Shown in pieces: positions 36,045-44,885 of a DNA stretch of 64,000 bases. Location: contig CAYXVE010000018.1 in the NCBI GenBank assembly GCA_964468435.1, forward strand, positions 14,086-78,085. Reading direction: 5' to 3'. Both the position numbers and the translations under genes were made by a program. The DNA is from JBCCTX01 sp964468435 (GTDB lineage: Bacteria; Bacteroidota; Bacteroidia; J057). The first letter of the stretch is position 1; each line of letters starts with the position of its first letter. The notes below the pieces were generated by a model. It was not told where the DNA came from and did not search any database. It saw only the letters and a list, made by a program, of their open reading frames with translations.

Positions 36045-37342
36045 ATAACCTACTATACAAATTAAGTTTGGTTTTAGGTCTTTTCGTTCAGCATATTCAC
36101 GCTCAAGATCTGCTTTTCATCCAGGAAGGCGTGTTGAATGTTGCTGGTGAGACAAGCCTGCATGTAGAGGGAGGGATTCTGATTGAGGGAGATGGTAGGC
36201 TGCGAAATGAGGGTAGGGTATATCTGGGAAGCAGTGGAAGTGGATATCGGCCTCAGGAAGCAGATTGGACACAAAATGATCTGGGAACGCTGCTAGGAAA
36301 TTCTGGGATCATTGAATTTGCCGGTGAGGATATTACACACCGTATTCAGGGAGATACGGAGATCATATTTCCTGTTTTGTATATTACGAATAATGCGCTG
36401 ATGCAAACCTCTATCAAAGTAAAAGAGCTATTGATTCGGGATGCAGTACTGGATCTTAATAGTCAAAGGCTGATGGTCGATAATCCATTATCTACGTCGT
36501 TGTTGCAGTTGGGGCAAACTGGAGGAATTGTGAGTGAAACACATCCAGACAGGAACAAAGATTATGGCCAGGTGTCCTGGAACCTGGCTGGAGCAAATGC
36601 AGATTCACTGTATACAATTCCATTGAGTACACAGAATGCAATACCAATACCTGTATCATTCAGATTGGGGAGTAGAGGTACGGATACTTTGAATGTGGCA
36701 ACTTATCCCACCAATCCGGATAACACCCCATATCCATCCCAGGTAGGTTTCTTGCAAGACGTCGCGCACATGCGTGGACCAAATGGAGAAGATATATCTT
36801 CGGATTTTCTGGACAGATTCTGGTTGGTAAATGGAGAGGAAAACGAGATAACCTACCTTTCACTTGCATTTGATCCCGAAAATGAAGTGTCCGGAAATGT
36901 CAGTGGTCATGAAGCAAGACTTCGTGTACAGGAATGGACTTCGGCAAAGTGGACTTTCTTCGATTGGGGCGATCAAATCACTTCAAATACGATTGCATGG
37001 AGCGACTCGCGTATTTTTCCCAATATCTATAGTGCAAGTATCTCTGCTAATGTATTGCCAGTGTCGAATTCCCATGGACTCCAGGCCTACATCCAGCAAT
37101 TGGATTTATATCCCAATCCCAGTAAAGGCAAAGTCCAGGTATCGGTTACTTACCAGCATCCTCAGTCTGTTCAGTTAAGGTTACTGGATCAACAAGGTAA
37201 AATACTGCTCAAACAAAAGCGTCCTCCCCATGCTATCAGGGACAGGTTTGAAATGGACCTTACATCGTATCCGGCCGGAATATATTGGCTTCAGTTATCA
37301 TCCGATGATAATGTGATGGTTAGACGGTTAATCAAATATTAA
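36041..37342 (+). CDS. T9SS type A sorting domain protein, partner of the S74 fibre gene
   Basis: 433 residues. Signal peptide (LSLVLGLFVQHIHAQ), then a beta-rich N-terminal region with repeating short strands (GVLNVAGETSLHVEGGILIE), a central domain I cannot name, and a T9SS C-terminal domain: LDLYPNPSKGKVQVSV, RLLDQQGKILLKQ, YPAGIYWLQLSSDDNVMVRR. Its ATG lies within the stop of the fibre gene (ATGA), so both are made from one message. Surface exposure via T9SS is the safe inference. Confidence 0.82.
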   Translation: MNNLLYKLSLVLGLFVQHIHAQDLLFIQEGVLNVAGETSLHVEGGILIEGDGRLRNEGRVYLGSSGSGYRPQEADWTQNDLGTLLGNSGIIEFAGEDITHRIQGDTEIIFPVLYITNNALMQTSIKVKELLIRDAVLDLNSQRLMVDNPLSTSLLQLGQTGGIVSETHPDRNKDYGQVSWNLAGANADSLYTIPLSTQNAIPIPVSFRLGSRGTDTLNVATYPTNPDNTPYPSQVGFLQDVAHMRGPNGEDISSDFLDRFWLVNGEENEITYLSLAFDPENEVSGNVSGHEARLRVQEWTSAKWTFFDWGDQITSNTIAWSDSRIFPNIYSASISANVLPVSNSHGLQAYIQQLDLYPNPSKGKVQVSVTYQHPQSVQLRLLDQQGKILLKQKRPPHAIRDRFEMDLTSYPAGIYWLQLSSDDNVMVRRLIKY

Positions 37343-37349
37343 TTAGATA

Positions 37350-37384
37350 AGAGGAAAAGGAAGTCTTAAAAGTCTAATTCCTCT
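37350..37384 (+). terminator. Hairpin-like 3' element after the T9SS gene
   Basis: AGAGGAA (37350-37356) pairs with TTCCTCT (37378-37384); the loop holds AGGAAGTCTTAAAAGT (37358-37373), identical to 1450-1465. No T run follows. Confidence 0.4.
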
Positions 37385-37662
37385 AGATGGTTTTTGATTA
37401 TTTTGAAAATTGATCTGTCAATTTTCAAAACCTAATACCATTTCATGCTTTTTCAACGATCTATTTAGGATTTTTCAACGATAGCTCGTAATGATTAACT
37501 TTTGATAAAGTCTGTGATAAAGTCTGATAACCTGGGATCAGATGTCCATTCTCCAATGAAAAATTACTGTTAAGAATTGCCAGGGCTGCAGGGCGATCAA
37601 TTCCTTTTTTATAAATTTCGAAAGGATAACGTTTTTTCTCCAACCCATCAAAAAATTGAGTT

Positions 37663-38955
37663 ATGCAGCGAAAAGCAGGCATCTTATATGGTGAAGATCA
37701 TTTCTTTGCGGAATCATTGATCAATTATCTGAATGCCCAGGGCATATCAGAATTTCAGGCTGAGCCTGTCAAAGTAGGCAGGATCATACATGATGAACTT
37801 ATTGATTATGCACTAATCATGGATTTGGTATCCCCCAGGGTACCGTTTTATCACAGTATGCTCAAGTACGCTGCACTCAATGAGACGAGCGTTATCAACA
37901 ATCCTTTTTCCATATCTGCAGATGATCGTTTTGTAGCAAGTGTCGTGGCTGAGAAAATACTGCTGAATGTACCCAAAACTACGTTAATTCCTTCCCATTT
38001 CAGAGCCAGAGGTACTGTTGCTGAGACGTATATCAACATGGAACTCCCATGGAAATGGGATCAGATATTTGAAGAAATTGGTTTTCCTGCAATTCTGAAG
38101 CCACTTAAAGGCGGTACAGCACATGATTTACATTTGGTACATGATGCAGATGAATTATTTGAAGCTCATAAAATATTGTCAGACCAACCCGTGATCCTAC
38201 AATCATTGATACCTGCTGAGGAAATTTATATATGTTTTTACATAGGAAATGCAGCCAGAGAAGTGATTGCTGCACCCTATGAACCCGCGCGTGGAAAAAT
38301 ATTGGAACAGGATATTGAAACGCATCCCACCCTGATAAATACCATGAAAATGCATGCCAGGGCATTAAGTGAAGAACTAGGATATGATTTCTGTACGACA
38401 GTATTTGCAACCTACGAAGAAGAGCCTCATATCATTGACTTTTGTAATCCCATTCCGGCTATTGGTGAGGAATATGCAGAAATGAATTTTTATCAGCAGG
38501 TAGTGCATGGGGTCGGCAATTTGATCATAGAACGCATTGGAGAATACTCTGATGTAACCTATCCGCTTACCTGGGGAACTTACATCCCTGAGAAGGGCGC
38601 TCCCATGGGCAAAGCGACCAGATCGATAGAGGAAACTACAGGTACCGATCATACAGCCGGTATGAGCGAACCTAGAGAAGTTGTATTTGAGCGGATCAAA
38701 TCTCAGATTCATAGAATCGATTACGACAGGATTGGTAAAGCTGGCATCGAAGAGAAGGATGACTTGAAGCTGATCAAAGGGATAGGTCCATTTATCGAAG
38801 AGAAACTCAATGCTATAGAGATCTATACCTTTCGTCAGGTTGCTAATTTTAGCAGCGAGGATGAAGAGCTAATCAATGAGATCATCGAGTTTTTTCCAGG
38901 AAGAGTCAAAAGAGACAGATGGGTGGATCAGGCACGGGAATTGAAACAGGTATGA
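37663..38955 (+). CDS. RimK-like ATP-grasp protein fused to a helix-hairpin-helix domain
   Basis: 430 residues, cytosolic. Residues about 1-300 are an ATP-grasp ligase fold: SVINNPFSISADDRFVASVV, EEIGFPAILKPLKGGTAHDL (the ATP-binding Lys strand), VILQSLIPAEEIYICFYIG, and ELGYDFCTTVFA with HIIDFCNPIPAIG carrying metal-binding acidic/Asn residues. A linker (about 310-355) leads to a C-terminal helix-hairpin-helix (DLKLIKGIGPFIEEKLNAIE) of the kind seen in 5' nuclease-like H3TH domains and as an extension on some L21 proteins. The target of ligation is unknown. Confidence 0.8.
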   Translation: MQRKAGILYGEDHFFAESLINYLNAQGISEFQAEPVKVGRIIHDELIDYALIMDLVSPRVPFYHSMLKYAALNETSVINNPFSISADDRFVASVVAEKILLNVPKTTLIPSHFRARGTVAETYINMELPWKWDQIFEEIGFPAILKPLKGGTAHDLHLVHDADELFEAHKILSDQPVILQSLIPAEEIYICFYIGNAAREVIAAPYEPARGKILEQDIETHPTLINTMKMHARALSEELGYDFCTTVFATYEEEPHIIDFCNPIPAIGEEYAEMNFYQQVVHGVGNLIIERIGEYSDVTYPLTWGTYIPEKGAPMGKATRSIEETTGTDHTAGMSEPREVVFERIKSQIHRIDYDRIGKAGIEEKDDLKLIKGIGPFIEEKLNAIEIYTFRQVANFSSEDEELINEIIEFFPGRVKRDRWVDQARELKQV

Positions 38956-39043
38956 ATCATTAGCTATTTCCCAGAAAAACTATTGTTTTCCTTACCCAAT
39001 GCCGATGCTCGTATTTTCTCAATGTTGGTGCTCTTATCTACCC

Positions 39044-39085
39044 AGTGCTGGCGCTCGTTTGCAACGGGGGCCAGCACTATTTTTA
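39044..39085 (+). terminator. GC-rich hairpin followed by T run
   Basis: AGTGCTGGC (39044-39052) pairs perfectly with 39070-39078, then ATTTTTAT. It lies about 90 bases after the ATP-grasp gene. The arm and loop are richer in GC than the region around them. Confidence 0.55.
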
Positions 39086-39120
39086 TGATCATAATATTTC
39101 AAAAAACCACGAACCAACGG

Positions 39121-39717
39121 CTAAAGCTGATCGCTTTCAATCAGAACAGGCTCTGCCAGGTAAAACTCGAGGATCATTCCCGCCTGCAAATAAATCTGTT
39201 CTCCGGATGTTACAGCAGAAATACCCAACCCCACAGCGGCACCTTTAACCAAACCTTTCCAACCACTTATTACAGCACCAATGACTGCTCCTGCTCCTGT
39301 TTTCAGTCCTGTATCCGATCCTTGCCCTACAAATCCCAACTGATCGGTGAGTACAGGTAAAATCCATTCTCCCAGTTCAATATCGGATAGTTCTAATGCC
39401 AGCCGTGACCTGCCTCCCAGATTTCTTGCACGACCGGATTCCATGACGATTCCCTGTACCCAATTTCCTGCAGGAATCATAGTTTGCCCCTGATAAGTAA
39501 CATCTGTAGCTATTTCTGCGTCGAAGTAGCTCCCCGTCATTGTATACTCAGAACTGAGGGGTTGCCTCAGTTTGATGAGTATCCTGGTTCCCTCTGGTAA
39601 AAAGATCATGGTATCCTGAGAGGGAGAATATGCATATGAATGTGTATGACTCATGCATACTCCACACAACAAGATCAACAGTAATGTGTTTCTTCTAATA
39701 GGTAAGAAATTCCTCAT
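39121..39717 (-). CDS. Exported protein with glycine-zipper-like segment, unknown function
   Basis: 198 residues. Signal peptide (NTLLLILLCGVCMSHTHSYA), a beta-rich domain (LPEGTRILIKLRQPLSSEY, YQGQTMIPAGNWVQGIVME) reminiscent of the conjugal-transfer TrbI/VirB10-type fold by eye, and a small-residue segment (TGAGAVIGAVISGWKGLVKG) that could insert in a membrane. No other conjugation gene is nearby. It ends in the converging region of the ATP-grasp gene. Confidence 0.6.
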   Translation of the reverse strand: MRNFLPIRRNTLLLILLCGVCMSHTHSYAYSPSQDTMIFLPEGTRILIKLRQPLSSEYTMTGSYFDAEIATDVTYQGQTMIPAGNWVQGIVMESGRARNLGGRSRLALELSDIELGEWILPVLTDQLGFVGQGSDTGLKTGAGAVIGAVISGWKGLVKGAAVGLGISAVTSGEQIYLQAGMILEFYLAEPVLIESDQL

Positions 39718-39917
39718 AGAATTTTTTGTTAAAGAAAAATGAACGTGTGCATATTTTCGTTACGAACATTGTGGGGTATATCAGGTTCAAGGTCAGATAT
39801 ACTCTGTTGCTAAGTAAATTTGCCATTCTTTTTCAGTGTATGAGCATCAAAAGGAATGAATTTGGGAATATGAGGAATGAATTTGTCTAAAAGCGTATCG
39901 TATCTAACAGAATTTAT

Positions 39918-40532
39918 ATGTTTACAGGGATCATAGAGTTTACAGGGGAAATTATTCATCTCAAAACTGAGGGAACCAATTGTGTTTTAAGGATAGAAGC
40001 CCCTATGGATGAACCTATTCAAGTAGATCAAAGTATTGCACACAACGGTGCCTGTCTTACTGTCATGGAAGTATTTCAGAATTATCCCGAATCTCCTCTT
40101 CAATATAGCGTAACGGCTGTGGAAGAGACCCTAAAAAAGACAAATCTGGGTGAATTAAAAACAGGGAATCGGCTCAATATTGAACGAAGTATGAAAATTG
40201 GTCACCGTTTGGATGGGCATTTTGTACAAGGTCATGTAGATGATATAGGAGAGGTGTTGTCTGTGGAAGAGCGGGATGGTTCATGGAATTATACGTTTGG
40301 TTTTGATAGGAGACATGCACTCCTGATCGTACCTAAAGGGTCGATTTGTGTAAACGGGGTTAGTCTTACAGTTGTCGATTGTACACATGACCAGTTTAGT
40401 GTAACCATTATTCCCTTTACATATGAGCATACCAATTTTCATTCATTGAAAGTGGGAGATCATGTAAATCTAGAGTTTGACATCCTTGGAAAATATTTAC
40501 TACGCTCCAAAGCACTATATGGAGATCAATAG
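39918..40532 (+). CDS. ribE: Riboflavin synthase alpha chain
   Basis: 204 residues. Dismutation of two 6,7-dimethyl-8-ribityllumazine molecules to riboflavin. Two tandem lumazine-binding domains: MFTGIIEFTGEI with HNGACLTVME in the first, and GHRLDGHFVQGHVDDIGEV with VNGVSLTVVDC in the second. Standard length. No other rib gene is nearby. It is followed by ppiD on the same strand. Confidence 0.96.
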   Translation: MFTGIIEFTGEIIHLKTEGTNCVLRIEAPMDEPIQVDQSIAHNGACLTVMEVFQNYPESPLQYSVTAVEETLKKTNLGELKTGNRLNIERSMKIGHRLDGHFVQGHVDDIGEVLSVEERDGSWNYTFGFDRRHALLIVPKGSICVNGVSLTVVDCTHDQFSVTIIPFTYEHTNFHSLKVGDHVNLEFDILGKYLLRSKALYGDQ

Positions 40533-40624
40533 GTGATAAGAATGGGTTTTGAAATTAGCAAACTAAAAGCGAAATTTGGTATTTTAAATAAATATGTCTG
40601 GTCAAGTAAAGAATATCAAGTACT

Positions 40625-42721
40625 ATGTCTGTACTCAGCAAGATTCGTAATAATATAGGATTAGTGGCTATCATTATTGCGATAGCACTAATGGGATTCA
40701 TTCTTACAGATTTGTTTAGCAGTTTGGGCGGGCGCTTCAATACCCCTCTCAATGCAGGATCTGTTGGTGGGCAGACCATCACGGCTCAGGAATTTTCACA
40801 GCGATATCAGAATACTATTGCTCAATATGACGGTGGACTTACCGATGCCCAGCGTGCTAATATTATGGATAATGTCTGGAATCAGATGGCTGCTGAGATC
40901 GCATATTCACAGGAGCTAGAAAAAGTAGGGTTGTCAATCTCTGGGGAGGAAATCCTGGATATGTTTACAGGAGACAATACCCATCCCATTGTCAGACAAT
41001 ATTTTGTACAGCCTGGACAAGAGCCTGACCCTGCACAGATCCGTACACAGCTTCAAAACATCATGCAGAATCCTGAGGCCAGGGAGCAACTCAAGCAATT
41101 AGAAGATTATCTGGCTGAGCAGCGCGCCCGGGAACAGTATGAGAACATGATTAAAGCTAGCTTTGTAGGATCACTGGCATCTGCTCAGTACAAGCATAAT
41201 CAACAGAATACACGTGTTAATATTGAGTATGTAGGAGTAAACTATACTTCTGTACCAGATTCGATAGTCTCTGTTACAGAGAGCGAAATGCGTGCATATA
41301 TTGCGGATCATTCCAATGAATATCAGCAGGATGCTGCAACCTTCATTAATTATGTAAACCTTCCTATTATCCCTACAGAAGAAGATACCCTAAGGGCTTA
41401 TGAGGAATTGCTGAGGATGAAGGAACGGTTTATCAATGCAGTAGATGACTCTGCATTTATGGCTGGTTACTCCAGAGTGCCGTTTAATCGTACCCCCAGA
41501 GCGATTCAGTCGCTGCCTGAAAATATTCGCGATAGTGTGAATACTGCAGAAGTGGGTCAGGTAATCGGTCCGGTCCGCGCAGGAGGATACTGGAAACTAT
41601 ACAAAGTTGTAGATATCCAGGCAAGTGAAGAGCAGTCCGTTAAGCTCAATCATATCTTCATCAACCCCGTCGGGAATACAGATGCAGATACATTGGAAGC
41701 TCTCCAGGAGGCTAGACAGATCGCGCGAGAGACCAACGCAGCAAACTTCTCTGATATGGTGATGGAACACACCAAAGATTTTGTATCTAAAAGGGTAGAT
41801 GGAAAATTGGGCTGGATCGGAACCAATAACCGCTACGGGTCTGAGTTTTTTGATGAAGTTGTTGATCTACCCTTAGGTACAGTGAGAGGTCCTGTAGAAA
41901 GTAATCAGGGTTTCCATATTGTAGAAATCCTGGATAAGACCAATAATGAGTTTGTGCTGGCTGAAGTGGAAAGTGAAATATATGCAAGTTCTACCACTAG
42001 AGACCGGGTATATAGCGAGATCAATCAAATTGCCGATCAGGCACAGAACGCCATAGGGAATCTGGATAGTGCTGCTACAGCTGCTGGGATTTCTGCTGTA
42101 CGCAGTAACCCGCTGGATGAGTCCACCAATCAGATTACGGGACTTCCTGGTGGTAGAGATCTGGTTCTCTGGGCTATCAAGGCTGATATGGGAGATTTCT
42201 CCGAAGTTGTACAGATTGCAGATGCTTTTGTATATGCTCAGGTAATCGAGCGTCGTAAGGAAGGATTGCAAAGCCTCGAGAATGTAAGAGGCTTGGTTTA
42301 CCCCAAAGTACTCAACCAGAAAAAAGCGGAGATCATTCTGGAAAAAATGGCTGGAATCACTAAAGGTGATGATTTGCAAGCGATCAAAGATGCCTATGGA
42401 GAAGGTGCATTCGTTAGCAACGCCAACAACATCACTTTTCAGAGTCCATCTATACCTGGAATTGGTGCTGATCCCTATATTATTGGGAAGGTATCTACCA
42501 TGGAGGAAGGGGAAGTTACACAGCCCCTAAAGGGAACCAATGGTGTATTTGTCATTAAGGCTACACAGGTACAGAAAGCTGCAGAACTGGATGAAGATGC
42601 ACTGATTACCAAGCGTCAAACAGAAATCACGACGGAAAAGAACAGTTTTGGGGGAAAAATACCTCAGGCTGTCATGGATATTGCCAATGTCAAGGACGAG
42701 CGCTGGAAAGCGGGATATTAA
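40625..42721 (+). CDS. ppiD: Periplasmic peptidyl-prolyl isomerase PpiD/SurA-like
   Basis: 698 residues. A single N-terminal TM anchor (about 11-32), a SurA_N-type helical domain, a parvulin domain at about 340-450 (VKLNHIFINPVG, FSDMVMEHTKDF, GKLGWIGTNNRYG, GPVESNQGFHIVEI), and a long C-terminal helical/beta region. It folds outer-membrane proteins at the periplasmic face of the inner membrane. Converges with yjbR; the shared hairpin at 42748-42786 lies just past its stop. Confidence 0.92.
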   Translation: MSVLSKIRNNIGLVAIIIAIALMGFILTDLFSSLGGRFNTPLNAGSVGGQTITAQEFSQRYQNTIAQYDGGLTDAQRANIMDNVWNQMAAEIAYSQELEKVGLSISGEEILDMFTGDNTHPIVRQYFVQPGQEPDPAQIRTQLQNIMQNPEAREQLKQLEDYLAEQRAREQYENMIKASFVGSLASAQYKHNQQNTRVNIEYVGVNYTSVPDSIVSVTESEMRAYIADHSNEYQQDAATFINYVNLPIIPTEEDTLRAYEELLRMKERFINAVDDSAFMAGYSRVPFNRTPRAIQSLPENIRDSVNTAEVGQVIGPVRAGGYWKLYKVVDIQASEEQSVKLNHIFINPVGNTDADTLEALQEARQIARETNAANFSDMVMEHTKDFVSKRVDGKLGWIGTNNRYGSEFFDEVVDLPLGTVRGPVESNQGFHIVEILDKTNNEFVLAEVESEIYASSTTRDRVYSEINQIADQAQNAIGNLDSAATAAGISAVRSNPLDESTNQITGLPGGRDLVLWAIKADMGDFSEVVQIADAFVYAQVIERRKEGLQSLENVRGLVYPKVLNQKKAEIILEKMAGITKGDDLQAIKDAYGEGAFVSNANNITFQSPSIPGIGADPYIIGKVSTMEEGEVTQPLKGTNGVFVIKATQVQKAAELDEDALITKRQTEITTEKNSFGGKIPQAVMDIANVKDERWKAGY

Positions 42722-42737
42722 TTTTTAAGCATACCTA

Positions 42738-43091
42738 CTATTCTGCTAGTTGTTGCCGGACTTTCTGAGGAAGTCCGGCAACAACTCTTTCATAGGAATG
42801 GTCGATCAACTCTTTCAAAAAGCTTTCACGTAGTCCGGTGGTGAGCGAAACAGTGTTCCAATGCTTTTTATTCATATGGTAGCCAGGAAAAATCTCTTCG
42901 GGATATTGCTCTCTGAGTTCCAGGGCGTATTCTGGATCGCATTTAAGATTCACCGTAAGGGGTCTTTCAATGGATATCAAGGCAAACATCTTACCCATAA
43001 CCTTAAAGACCAGCGTATCGTTGTCAAAAGGAAATTCCTCTGTGGTACCTTGCTTAGCAATGCAGTATAATCTAAGGGTTTCGATGTCCAT
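42738..43091 (-). CDS. MmcQ/YjbR family DNA-binding-type protein
   Basis: 117 residues, the usual size. Seen: IETLRLYCIAKQGTTEEFPF, VFKVMGKMFALISIE, LKCDPEYALELRE, GYHMNKKHWNTVSL and LIDHSYERVVAGLP. The family has a CyaY-like fold and DNA-binding annotation by structure; its cell role is unclear. Its last 13 or so codons form the arms of a terminator shared with ppiD. Confidence 0.9.
   Translation of the reverse strand: MDIETLRLYCIAKQGTTEEFPFDNDTLVFKVMGKMFALISIERPLTVNLKCDPEYALELREQYPEEIFPGYHMNKKHWNTVSLTTGLRESFLKELIDHSYERVVAGLPQKVRQQLAE
42748..42792. terminator. Bidirectional terminator inside the 3' end of the yjbR gene
   Basis: Perfect 16-bp stem: AGTTGTTGCCGGACTT (42748-42763) pairs with 42771-42786 around a 7-base loop. 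It sits 27 bases after the ppiD stop and inside yjbR coding sequence. T-rich bases follow on the plus side (CTTTC); an AT-rich tail lies on the minus side. Confidence 0.65.
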
Positions 43092-43126
43092 ACCTCATAA
43101 AATTAACATATTTCATGCGCATAGCA

Positions 43127-43726
43127 TCATTTAATCCAACCTACTTTTTTTCTCCAGTCGTTATATGCTCGTTTCTTTTCTTCATAATCTTTTGGTGGAT
43201 GTTGATGTTCGCTTTTGACCCTTGCTCTCATCATCTGAATCTGTTCTTCAAGAGTATTAAGACCAATAGATTTCCTTCTATGATTTACGTTGTTTAAGTC
43301 GTCAAAAGAGTTCGGACTCATTTCTCCATTTTCATCCCAGGCAAATTGAGTTCCATAGAGTTGTGGTTTTCCTTCTAAGACAGCTATTCTATCGGTCAGA
43401 TAAGCTAAACTTACTGGGTCTGCTTTATTCTCCTGTACAGCCTGTTGCAACAATTCAGCACTTTTTTTCATAAAGGCAGGCTGTCCGATGGCATGTTGTA
43501 TGATGAACCAGGCTGCTTCACTAGCATCCTCGCCTACTTTATTTGATGTTGGATAGCCTATCATGTCCATGATACGGTTTAACTCTTTTGAATGGCTATT
43601 ATGCAAAGCTTCCATTTCCTCATTGTAACCATCTGAAAGGATACCTTTTTTTATAAGTTCATTTCTCAGGGCTTCGTCGTTATTTCTTAGCTTGATAATT
43701 TTTTCAGCTATGATGTTGAGGTCCAT
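43127..43726 (-). CDS. DUF6624 family protein
   Basis: 199 residues, no signal peptide. Helical protein with the family pattern: RIMDMIGYPTSNKVGEDASE, AAWFIIQHAIGQPAFMKKSA, SLAYLTDRIAVLEGKPQLYG, TQFAWDENG. Members occur as lone genes or next to toxin-like proteins in several phyla; activity unknown. First gene of the minus-strand accessory block after yjbR, with about 35 bases between them. Confidence 0.7.
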   Translation of the reverse strand: MDLNIIAEKIIKLRNNDEALRNELIKKGILSDGYNEEMEALHNSHSKELNRIMDMIGYPTSNKVGEDASEAAWFIIQHAIGQPAFMKKSAELLQQAVQENKADPVSLAYLTDRIAVLEGKPQLYGTQFAWDENGEMSPNSFDDLNNVNHRRKSIGLNTLEEQIQMMRARVKSEHQHPPKDYEEKKRAYNDWRKKVGWIK

Positions 43727-43943
43727 GATTCTGTCTATACTTTGTGTTGAATGTTGGGAAGTAGTGCTGCCCTTGCCAATGCTTTTAACGCACCTCCATG
43801 GGCAATGCCACGGAAGCCACCATTGTATAAAACAAACTTGAAACTAGAATGAATCGTCGTATTACAGATTGTTTGTATGTATTTTCAAATAACTTCGCTA
43901 GACTATAATCTATTTTTTATCTGTTGCTTAGGGCGATCCTAAT

Positions 43944-44747
43944 TTAAGTCCAAACTACAAAAGCTTCAAAGCCTGCCAGATCGCCATTCAGCCCGACACC
44001 CACCACATAAACAGGATGGTTCGATTCGTAAACAGGCGTGTATTCTTCTCCGAGTACAATAGCGGTTAAATCGCTCAAGTTTTCTTCCAAGAGTTCCACG
44101 ACGGCTCTTGCTTTTGGCACGAGCTCGTCGCTGTGTTTATCAATGAAGTTTTGAAGGATTAAACCTGCAGGTTCAAATCGAGAGACGATACCTTTGGGTT
44201 CATCAGGGTTCAACCCTAAGGCTTCCACAAAGGTTTTTGGACTCAAACTTGGGCTCGAATGTTCCAAGAAAAATGGAGTAATTGGGATAGCAGCTTCTGA
44301 ACCTAAATCATCAAAAAATAGCTCCCCAGTGTAGGCTCCAATTTCCTCGCTTACTTCAAGAGGACTAAGCGTTTGGTGGTAATCGGTAATTTTGAGGAGT
44401 TCCTCTGCCATTGGAAATGCCAACTGATTGATTTGCGCTATTTTCTGATTTGTCTTTTCTGTAAAACGCAGCTTCACTTCAAAGTTGGGCATGATTTGCT
44501 CTTTGATGAACGCAGATCCGTCATCAATAACGCCTCCCGTAACTCGCACGCCCGATCTATCTTCTAATTGAATTAGAAAATTGTAAAAGTGTTCCAGAAA
44601 TGCTTTTTCCATTGCGTCTTCGGTTTGGTCAAACAACTGTTGAAAGTCCTCCCGACTGACGATTCCGTCTCCATTTGCTGCGGAAAGCAGAGTTTCGCAA
44701 GTTTTTGTCAGGGTGTTTTCTAAATCATTGATTGTTATGAGTGCCAT
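43944..44747 (-). CDS. Protein with C-terminal NuiA-like (nuclease A inhibitor) domain
   Basis: 267 residues, no signal peptide. Residues about 140-267 fit the NuiA-like family: ITPFFLEHSSPSLSPKTFVE, EALGLNPDEP, RAVVELLEENLSDLTAIVLG and YVVGVGLNGDLAGFEAFVVW. NuiA binds and blocks a sugar-nonspecific nuclease. The N-terminal half (about 1-135) is helical, with a degenerate EF-hand-like stretch (SAANGDGIVSREDF), and is unassigned. No nuclease gene is adjacent, so the target is unknown. Confidence 0.6.
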   Translation of the reverse strand: MALITINDLENTLTKTCETLLSAANGDGIVSREDFQQLFDQTEDAMEKAFLEHFYNFLIQLEDRSGVRVTGGVIDDGSAFIKEQIMPNFEVKLRFTEKTNQKIAQINQLAFPMAEELLKITDYHQTLSPLEVSEEIGAYTGELFFDDLGSEAAIPITPFFLEHSSPSLSPKTFVEALGLNPDEPKGIVSRFEPAGLILQNFIDKHSDELVPKARAVVELLEENLSDLTAIVLGEEYTPVYESNHPVYVVGVGLNGDLAGFEAFVVWT

Positions 44748-44885
44748 TTTTTAAAATCTTAGTAAAAATCTTCCGATTTTAGTGCGGATACAAAGTAAGG
44801 ATTAAATCACCTTAATCATCAATCAAAAATTGCAATACACTTAATGGTAATTGCATACAATGCTGGCTTGATACGGCACATCAAA

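Noticed and set aside
38983..39360. 125-codon plus-strand frame after the ATP-grasp gene
   Set aside because: It spans a GC-rich hairpin and lies antisense to the signal-peptide gene at 39121; the composition is not protein-like.
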